The notes under the pieces: generated by a model | Told to the model about the DNA's origin: nothing | Seen by the model: the letters and a program-made list of their open reading frames with translations, nothing else | Databases searched by the model: none | From: Eubacteriales bacterium | Lineage (GTDB): Bacteria > Bacillota_A > Clostridia > Lachnospirales > Lachnospiraceae | Assembly: GCA_030533315.1 (NCBI GenBank) | Contig: JAUNJL010000005.1 | Span: forward strand, 1 to 64,000 | Length of the DNA: 64,000 bases | Direction: 5' to 3' | In this document: positions 17,646 to 24,178 of the stretch, in pieces | Layout of the letters: every line of letters starts with the position of its first letter | Position numbering within the stretch: position 1 is the first letter of the stretch | Made by a program: the position numbers and the translations under genes

Positions 17646-17795
17646 GCTGACAGAAAAATAAGGCCGGAAGGGCGAGGACAAAGTCTTCTCCGGCCGGCGG
17701 CAAGGAGAGATAGAAATGGCAGAAAGATATTTGGCAGTTTTTCATTGGCAGGAGGATCCTGGGGCGAAGGGCCCGGATCTGGCAGGAGGCATCTT

Positions 17796-18845
17796 ATGAA
17801 AAAGGGAGCTTTGTTCCCCGCCTGCGCCCTTTGTCTCTGCCTTCTTTTCCCCGCAGGGTGCGGGAGACCTGAGCGGGCTGAGGAAAAGAGGACGGGCACC
17901 GTCTTTGCCATGGACACGGTCATGGATCTTACCATTTATGGGGAGGAAGAGCTTTTCCATGAGGCCGAGGAAAAAATACTGGGCCTGGAAAAGCTTTTTT
18001 CCGCTACGGACGAGAACAGCGAGGTTTACCGTCTGAATCAGGGGGAGGACCAGCAGGTTTCCTGGGAGACCATGGACATTTTGTCCCAGGCCCTGGAGCT
18101 TTGCAGGCGCACGGACGGGGCCCTGGATATCTCCATTTATCCCCTGGTGAGGGCCTGGGGCTTTACCACCGGGGAGTACCGGGTTCCCTCTGAGGGGGAG
18201 CTCCAGGAGCTTCGGGGGCACGTGGGCTATGACAGGATCAGGCTTCGTCCCAAGGAGCGTACCGTCCGCCTGCCGGAGGGCATGGAGGTGGATCTGGGGG
18301 GCGTGGCGAAGGGGTACACCGGCGACGCCCTCATTTCCCTGTTCAGGGAAAGGGGAGTTTCCTCCGCTCTTTGCAATTTGGGAGGAAACGTCCAGGCACT
18401 GGGGAGAAAGCCGGATGGGAGCCGGTGGAGGATCGCCATCAAAAATCCCTTTGGGGAAGGAACGGTGGGTGTTTTGAAGGTCGATGGCCAGGCGGTGGTC
18501 ACCTCCGGGGGCTACGAGCGGTACTTTGAGAGAGACGGCAAGGTGTACTGGCACATTCTGGATCCCGTCACCGGCCGTCCCGCAGAGAAGGGCCTTGTCT
18601 CCGTCACCATCGTATCGGACAGCGGGCTTTTGTGCGACGGCCTGTCCACGGCTCTTTTTGTCATGGGGGAGGAAAAGGCCATAGATTTCTGGCGGGATTC
18701 CCAGGACTTTGAGATGATCCTGGTGGGAGAGGACAGGCACATGGCCGTGACGGAGGGGCTGGAGGAGTTTTTTACCCTCTCCCAGGACTCGCCCATCTCC
18801 AAGGAGGACTATCAGGTGATCGCGCGTGATCCAGACGAAGGGTGA
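17796..18845 (+). CDS. apbE: ApbE family FAD:protein FMN transferase (lipoprotein)
   Basis: This 349-residue enzyme attaches FMN covalently to Thr/Ser of partner flavoproteins outside the membrane. An N-terminal signal ends in a lipobox-like FPAGC (Cys at about 20), so it is probably a lipoprotein. Family motifs are visible: GTVFAMDTVMDL, the DLGGVAKGY flavin/Mg2+ site, SALCNLGGNVQALG, and HILDPVTGRP followed by DGLSTALFVMG. ATG 17796 has GGAGG 8-12 nt upstream; longer in-frame extensions lack a signal peptide. It lies between two c-di-GMP gene pairs and no obvious flavinylation target is adjacent. Confidence 0.93.
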   Translation: MKKGALFPACALCLCLLFPAGCGRPERAEEKRTGTVFAMDTVMDLTIYGEEELFHEAEEKILGLEKLFSATDENSEVYRLNQGEDQQVSWETMDILSQALELCRRTDGALDISIYPLVRAWGFTTGEYRVPSEGELQELRGHVGYDRIRLRPKERTVRLPEGMEVDLGGVAKGYTGDALISLFRERGVSSALCNLGGNVQALGRKPDGSRWRIAIKNPFGEGTVGVLKVDGQAVVTSGGYERYFERDGKVYWHILDPVTGRPAEKGLVSVTIVSDSGLLCDGLSTALFVMGEEKAIDFWRDSQDFEMILVGEDRHMAVTEGLEEFFTLSQDSPISKEDYQVIARDPDEG

Positions 18846-18882
18846 GCTGGGGATTTTGGGCCTGTGGACGGTGACGGCTATG

Positions 18883-18921
18883 GAATATTGTAGACATAAC
18901 GAATATAGAATATTGTTGACA
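18883..18921 (+). repeat. Direct repeat carrying two -35-like boxes
   Basis: GAATATTGTAGACA (18883-18896) and GAATATTGTTGACA (18908-18921) differ at one base and are 25 bp apart. The second ends in the -35 of the G-tract promoter. The phasing on one DNA face suggests a protein-binding site or a duplicated promoter half. Confidence 0.55.
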
Positions 18922-18946
18922 ATCTGCATGGGGGGGGGGGTAAAAT
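18916..18946 (+). promoter_or_regulatory. Sigma-A promoter with G11 tract in its spacer (gene at 19177)
   Basis: TTGACA (18916-18921) and TAAAAT (18941-18946) are 19 nt apart, and bases 18930-18940 are eleven G against the -10. This is the longest tract and the longest spacer of the four. As sequenced, the promoter should be the weakest, and loss of two G would restore 17 nt. Confidence 0.75.
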
Positions 18947-18983
18947 TAGACTGAATTTTTGGTCGGATTTTACAGAAGACGGA

Positions 18984-19016
18984 GCTGCTGGCCGCAGGAC
19001 GGCCATGGGAGGCAGC
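18984..19016 (+). other. Hairpin in the long leader of the 19177 gene
   Basis: TGGCCG (18989-18994) pairs with CGGCCA (19000-19005), inside an outer GCTGC (18984-18988) / GCAGC (19012-19016) stem. The leader from about 18953 to 19176 has no credible reading frame and no recognised riboswitch. Confidence 0.4.
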
Positions 19017-19176
19017 CGCAGACATCTTTCGTTTCCGGCGTGAGGATATGTGGCGCTCGAAGGACGTTGGCCCGATCGATCTTGCATGGAATGACCCTTT
19101 TTATCCGCAGGGGTACGGAATGTTTGGATGTTGTTTTATGTGATAAGGATGGAAAGACAAAGGAGAAAGGATATTT

Positions 19177-21420
19177 ATGGAAAAGGCGATCAGGGGCGAG
19201 TTTGTGATGAGCAAAACGCAGAGAAGGCTGTGGCTGCTGGGACTGACCGTGTTTTTGGGCTTGTCTGTTTTTATTTATTTCAAATTGTATGCCAACGTCA
19301 TGGACATTGTGAGAAGCCAGGCGGTAAACAGCATTACCAATATCAGCGAGCTGAATGAGGATTCCCTCTCCCGTTCCATCCGCAACAGGGAGCTGCTTAT
19401 AGAGATGATCTCCTACCGGCTGTCAAAGAGAGAGGTGGAGGACGTGGACATTATCCTCCGGGAGCTTCAGGATTTCGTCGGTTATTATGAGTTTTACAAC
19501 ATGGGCGTCATGGATGTGGATAAAACCTTGTACCTGACCGACGGGAGGGTCCTGGATGTGGCGGGGGTGCCTCTTTATGAGGATGCCTGGAGCGAGGAGT
19601 TCCACCTGTCGCCCAGCTACATCCCCAAGGACGGGGACGGGTACGCCCTCAACGTGTTCTCCTATCCGATCTACCTGGACGGGGAGGTGAGGTACGTTCT
19701 GACCGCCACCTACCGCTCCAGCAACCTGACGGAGCGGATGAACATCAACTCCATGGGAGGGAAGGGCTACAATTTTATCCTGAACTGCCAGGGGGAGGTG
19801 GTCATTTATCCCCGGCATTATGAGAACCATGATTACAACAGCCTGATGGAGTACATCAACGACATATCGGGGATCATTCCCGATGACAGCGGGGACAGGT
19901 TCTTTACATACGATGGGGATCCCTACTACGCTCATTTTGAGCGCCTGGGGATCAACAACTGGTTTTTGATGACCTGCGCCAGGGAGGCCGACGTGTTTGC
20001 GGATGCAAACGCCATCAGCCGGAACGTGATGACGGGGATGGGGCTTTTGTGGATGATGGTGCTGGCGGCCATATTGGCGGCGATCCTCTCCCTGATCCAG
20101 TCCAAGAGCCAGCTGCGAAAGGCGGTGTTTTATGATGAGCTGCTGAACGTGGGAAATGGAAACCTTCTGCCGGTGTTCTTCAAAAGCCTGCCCAGGGACG
20201 TGATGTCCAGGATGACGCTGACCATCTTTGATATTGATAAGTTCAAGGAATTTAATTATATATACGGGGAAGAGTGCGGGGACAACCTGCTGAAATACAT
20301 TGTCCGGGCCTTTCAGGAGGAGCTTCCGGGGGAGCATCTGTTCCGCTACCTGGCCGATCACTTCGTGGCTTTGATCCAGTGCAGCGGCAGGGAGGAGTTC
20401 AAGACCAAGATGGATCGTTTCCTGCACCGATGTGAGGAGGACATCGGCAATGGAAAGATCCAGCCCTTCGACATCTCGGCGGGGGTCCGGCGGGTGAGGG
20501 AGGGGGATTCCTTCCGCAGGGTGGTCAGCGACGCTCTGGTGGCCAAGGGGACCGTCAAGGGGATCCAGCTGCAGCAGTATGCCTTCTACGAGGAGGCGGT
20601 GCTTCAGAAGCGTATGCACTACATGGAGATGGAGTCGGATTTTTCCAGGGCACTGAAGGCCCACGAGTTTCAAGTGTTCTACCAGCCCAAGTATGATATG
20701 ATCACGGGCAGGATCATCGGTGCGGAGGCGCTGGTGCGCTGGGTGAAGGCCGACGGCTCCGTCATCTCCCCGGGGGCCTTTATCCCCTGCTTTGAGGCCA
20801 GCCGCCAGATCATCCTGATGGATGAGGCCATGCTGGAGGCGGTCTGCAGCCAGATGAACGAGATGAAGGCGGATGGGCTTCCGGTGAAGAGGGTGTCCGT
20901 CAACCTTTCCCGGGTTCACCTAAGGCATCATGGCATTTTGCCCAAGATCGAGAGGATCGTGAAAAGCTCCGGGGTTGATGCGGACAAGCTGTCCTTTGAG
21001 ATCACGGAGAGCGCCCTTTATGAGGACAGCATCCCTCTGAAGCACATTGTGGATTTTCTCCACCAGCTGGGCTGCCAGGTGGATATGGACGATTACGGCA
21101 TCGGGGTGTCCGGTCCCAGTGCGCTGGCGGCCAACCGGTTTGACGTCCTGAAGATGGACAAGTCCTTCATCGACGGTATCGGGGATCCCAGAATGGAGGC
21201 GGTGATCAAGTCCACCATCACTCTTACCAAGACGCTGGGAATGGAGGTCCTGGCGGAGGGTGTGGAGGAAAAGCACCAGGCGGACTGTCTGGCGGAGTGG
21301 GGCTGCACCCAGGCCCAGGGCTTTTATTATTCCAGGCCGGTTCCCCAGGAGGAGTACCGAAGGCTTCTGATGGCGGAGAGCCGCAGGGATCAGCGGAGGG
21401 CCCCAGGGGATAGGCCATAG
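19177..21420 (+). CDS. Membrane-bound sensor c-di-GMP phosphodiesterase
   Basis: This 747-residue paralogue of the 4432 and 12020 products has a membrane segment (about 16-37), a Cache-like external domain, a second segment (about 285-308), a degenerate GGDEF (LADHF) and an intact EAL domain. The EAL domain has EAL at 517, SVNLSR, FEITE, MDDYG, the LKMDK lysine, AEGVE and QGFYYSRP. It lacks the C-terminal Cys-PAS of the 12020 product. ATG 19177 has AAAGGA about 7 nt upstream. It is followed by the cyclase at 21750, repeating the PDE-DGC order of 12020/15090. Confidence 0.9.
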   Translation: MEKAIRGEFVMSKTQRRLWLLGLTVFLGLSVFIYFKLYANVMDIVRSQAVNSITNISELNEDSLSRSIRNRELLIEMISYRLSKREVEDVDIILRELQDFVGYYEFYNMGVMDVDKTLYLTDGRVLDVAGVPLYEDAWSEEFHLSPSYIPKDGDGYALNVFSYPIYLDGEVRYVLTATYRSSNLTERMNINSMGGKGYNFILNCQGEVVIYPRHYENHDYNSLMEYINDISGIIPDDSGDRFFTYDGDPYYAHFERLGINNWFLMTCAREADVFADANAISRNVMTGMGLLWMMVLAAILAAILSLIQSKSQLRKAVFYDELLNVGNGNLLPVFFKSLPRDVMSRMTLTIFDIDKFKEFNYIYGEECGDNLLKYIVRAFQEELPGEHLFRYLADHFVALIQCSGREEFKTKMDRFLHRCEEDIGNGKIQPFDISAGVRRVREGDSFRRVVSDALVAKGTVKGIQLQQYAFYEEAVLQKRMHYMEMESDFSRALKAHEFQVFYQPKYDMITGRIIGAEALVRWVKADGSVISPGAFIPCFEASRQIILMDEAMLEAVCSQMNEMKADGLPVKRVSVNLSRVHLRHHGILPKIERIVKSSGVDADKLSFEITESALYEDSIPLKHIVDFLHQLGCQVDMDDYGIGVSGPSALAANRFDVLKMDKSFIDGIGDPRMEAVIKSTITLTKTLGMEVLAEGVEEKHQADCLAEWGCTQAQGFYYSRPVPQEEYRRLLMAESRRDQRRAPGDRP

Positions 21421-21501
21421 GGATCAAAGGGCGAAATGTGGACCGCAAAGGAGCGCTGATTGAGAAGTGGAGCAGTTTTGTAAAATATTTCCCCAACGGC
21501 C

Positions 21502-21530
21502 TTGACAATGGGGCCGTCATCCCTTACCAT
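21502..21530 (+). promoter_or_regulatory. Promoter of the 21750 cyclase
   Basis: A perfect TTGACA (21502-21507) and TACCAT (21525-21530) are 17 nt apart. The spacer has only a G4 run. Transcription would start near 21537, giving a leader of about 210 nt. Confidence 0.55.
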
Positions 21531-21536
21531 GAGTAG

Positions 21537-21749
21537 GAATACAGAAGCACACATCGAAATAGAATGACGGAAAAGAAAGGCACCCGGGACGTGAAGGGTG
21601 TCTTTTTCCAGTCGTTCCGGCAGGCATACATGCCTGCATAGACACACGCCGACTGCCGGGAGGATTACCCCCCCCCGCAGTTTACAGGCCCGCCGCCCGG
21701 ACAGGACGCTTGTCCGGGCCATGTGGGGATACTTTAGGAGGGGATCCTT
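21537..21749 (+). other. Structured leader of the 21750 cyclase with C9 tract
   Basis: GCAGGCA (21620-21626) can pair with TGCCTGC (21631-21637). CCGGCAG (21617-21623) can instead pair with CTGCCGG (21653-21659), and GCCCGGACA (21695-21703) pairs with TGTCCGGGC (21711-21719). Between them is a C9 run (21668-21676). The ribosome site AGGAGGGG follows at about 21736, so the C run could compete for its G4. No known riboswitch family was recognised. Confidence 0.45.
21668..21676 (+). repeat. C9 homopolymer in the leader of the 21750 cyclase
   Basis: Nine consecutive C lie about 75 nt before the start codon, the same distance as the G9 run before the paralogous cyclase at 15090 but on the opposite strand. 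No -35 lies at a usable distance on the minus strand. Confidence 0.7.
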
Positions 21750-23948
21750 ATGGGTGAAACAACGAAAGAAAAACAACTGCTGAAAAACGATTTGGAGATA
21801 TCAAAAGAGGAAGAGGAGGAAGAGGCTGCCGTCTCCAGCATCTTTTCTGAGGATTTTTGTGCGGCCCTGGACAGCACCACGCTGGCCACCTACATCATAG
21901 ACCCGGACAGCTTCAAGATGTGCTACTGCAATGATTTTCTGCGGAAATATCTGGGCTGGAATCCCATCGGGCAGCCCTGTTACAAGGCCATTCAGAACCT
22001 GGATGAGCCCTGTCCCAACTGTGTGGCCAGGAAGCTGTACCAGGAGGGGGTCAATGAGACGACGGAGTATTGCACGGACCGGGGAAAGTGGGTTCTGGTG
22101 CGGGTCTCTCCCCTGATGTGGAGGGGAAAGGAATTTTATAAGCTGATCGCCATTGACATCACCCGGCAGAAGGAGCTGGAGGCCGAGCTGCGCCTGCGGA
22201 ACAAGGAATATGCGGCGGTGACCCGCCAATGCACCTCCGGCATTCTGCGCTACGACCTTGCGACGGGCGCCGCATCGGTCAATGTGGACCGCTGCCTCAA
22301 CCGGGTTGAGGAGCATGTCATCCAGGATTATGTGGAGGTGGCCCGAAACAGCGGCATCATAGATCCGGGCAGTCTTCCCACGGCGGCGGCCATGCTGGAG
22401 GACATCCGCGGAGGACGGCCCAGCAAGGGCTATGATCTTCGCCTGATCCTGGAACAGGGAACCCGGTGCTGGTGTCACCTGGATTATGCCTTGATCCAGG
22501 ATGATGAGGGCCGGCCTTACCGGGCCGTGGTTTCTTTTTACGACAACACGGAGCAGCGGGAGAGAGAGCTGGCCTATCAGCGGTGGAATGCCAGGCTGGA
22601 GACCCTGATGGAAGGGTACATCGCTTACTTTGAAGTCAACCTCACCCAGGACGTGATCGAGGCGGAGGTGCGCTCCGGCTCCTGGGGCCAGGATCTGGGC
22701 AGACACGGCTATGGGGAATCTGTGCTCAAGATGGAGATGGACGAGGTCTTCGTGGACGACAGGCTGGCTTTCCGGGAGTTTTTTGACAGAGACCGTCTGT
22801 TGGGAAGATTTCACGCAGGGGAGAGAGAGGGCTACCTGGAATACCGCATTTTGGCGGAGCAGGGGCCCCTGTGGTACCGGGCGGAGCTTCAGATGGTACG
22901 GGAGCCCTCCAGTGATGATGTGAAGTGCTCCGTTGTGCTCAGCAACGTGGACGTGAAGCTGCGGGAGCGGGAGAGTCTGAGGAACAAGGCGGAGCGGGAT
23001 ATTATGACGGGGCTTTATAACCATGCCACGGCGGAGAGCCTGATTCAGGAGGCGCTGAGGCAGGATGGCGGGGAGCGTTGCTGTCTGCTGATCATCGATC
23101 TGGACGATCTGCGGGAGATCAACAGCTCCCTGGGGCACCCAGAGGGGGATCGGGCGCTGCAGCTGGTGGCGGAGTGTATGAGAACCCATTTTGGGGAAGA
23201 AAACATCCTGGGGCGCATCGGAGGGGATGAGTTTGTGGCCCTGCTTCGGGACGTGCCGGAGGGGATGGATCTGCACGCTCTGGTTTCCGGCTTCCTGGGA
23301 AGGATGAACCGGTGCCGCATTGGGGTGGAAAACGACTGGAAGATCCATGCCAGCGTGGGCGGCGCCGTAGGCACGGCGGGCAGCGCAGACTTCAAAACGC
23401 TTTACCATCAGGCGGATCTGGCCTTGTTTTACACCAAGGCCATGGGGAAAAACGACTTTAACCTGTATGTGCCGGAGCTGGAGAAGAGGGAGTTCCTTTA
23501 TCAGCCTCATTCCACAGCCACCCTGTCCAGGATGGACGCCTTCGATTCCTCGGAGTTTAAAAAGCTGCTCCAGGCGGTATCCGCCTATTTCCCCATGGTG
23601 ATCTCCGTCAACCTGACTCAGAACACCTACTATATGATGGAGTATATGTCCTACGGGATGCAAAAGCACAGGGATCACGGCAATTTTGACAATCTGATCG
23701 TGGACGGCGCAGACAGCTTCCACCCGGAGGACAGGGAGAGCTTTATCCAGGCCTTTTCCCGGGAGAGGCTTCTGGAGGCTTATGCCAGGGGAGAGCGGTT
23801 CGTGCGGCACAAGGGCAGACAGCTGGGGGATGATGGGATCTATCGCCCGACGAAGGGCGTGGTGATCTTTGTGGACGATGAAAATTCAGAGGATATCTGC
23901 GAGATCACCTTCTCCCACATGTCGGCCAGGGGGACGGAGGATCTGTAG
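21750..23948 (+). CDS. Soluble PAS-GGDEF diguanylate cyclase
   Basis: This 732-residue paralogue of the 15090 cyclase lacks the N-terminal membrane segments and starts with an acidic stretch. A Cys-PAS domain (YCN, CYK, PCPNC) occupies about 30-145, with further PAS-like regions after it. The GGDEF domain has the active motif GGDEF at 491-495. The position of the inhibitory RxxD site reads GEEN, so product inhibition is probably lost. A C-terminal PAS-like domain follows. The ribosome site AGGAGGGG precedes ATG 21750. No EAL is present. Confidence 0.9.
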   Translation: MGETTKEKQLLKNDLEISKEEEEEEAAVSSIFSEDFCAALDSTTLATYIIDPDSFKMCYCNDFLRKYLGWNPIGQPCYKAIQNLDEPCPNCVARKLYQEGVNETTEYCTDRGKWVLVRVSPLMWRGKEFYKLIAIDITRQKELEAELRLRNKEYAAVTRQCTSGILRYDLATGAASVNVDRCLNRVEEHVIQDYVEVARNSGIIDPGSLPTAAAMLEDIRGGRPSKGYDLRLILEQGTRCWCHLDYALIQDDEGRPYRAVVSFYDNTEQRERELAYQRWNARLETLMEGYIAYFEVNLTQDVIEAEVRSGSWGQDLGRHGYGESVLKMEMDEVFVDDRLAFREFFDRDRLLGRFHAGEREGYLEYRILAEQGPLWYRAELQMVREPSSDDVKCSVVLSNVDVKLRERESLRNKAERDIMTGLYNHATAESLIQEALRQDGGERCCLLIIDLDDLREINSSLGHPEGDRALQLVAECMRTHFGEENILGRIGGDEFVALLRDVPEGMDLHALVSGFLGRMNRCRIGVENDWKIHASVGGAVGTAGSADFKTLYHQADLALFYTKAMGKNDFNLYVPELEKREFLYQPHSTATLSRMDAFDSSEFKKLLQAVSAYFPMVISVNLTQNTYYMMEYMSYGMQKHRDHGNFDNLIVDGADSFHPEDRESFIQAFSRERLLEAYARGERFVRHKGRQLGDDGIYRPTKGVVIFVDDENSEDICEITFSHMSARGTEDL

Positions 23949-24072
23949 GAGCCGGCGGATTTTGGCGCAGGATTTCTCCGGTTTTTGGAGGGCCGTGCCT
24001 GTGGAAGGACTGTATAGGAGCGCCGCTATGAGAAGCTTATGAAAAACTGTATGAAAGAGTGTAGTTTTTGAG

Positions 24073-24102
24073 TTGACCGACAGTCAGGTGTTCGGGTATA
24101 AT
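24073..24102 (+). promoter_or_regulatory. Promoter of the 24179 phosphodiesterase
   Basis: TTGACC (24073-24078) and a perfect TATAAT (24097-24102) are 18 nt apart. The spacer has only GGG, so this promoter lacks the homopolymer tract of the other phosphodiesterase genes. Confidence 0.7.
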
Positions 24103-24178
24103 AGGAATATCAATGACGTTTTTCGACACCTGCCGGCGAGATCGCTCCTCAGGACGAAAGGCATTGTAGGGGGGCCCT

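Noticed and set aside
14886..17681. A 931-codon open frame on the minus strand over the 15090 cyclase
   Set aside because: It is a codon-bias shadow of a GC-rich plus-strand gene with clear GGDEF and PAS motifs. Its translation is His/Pro/Gln-rich with no domain.
21668..21676. C9 run as a minus-strand promoter spacer
   Set aside because: On the minus strand the run precedes TAATCC, but no TTGACA-like box lies 16-20 nt upstream and no minus-strand gene follows.
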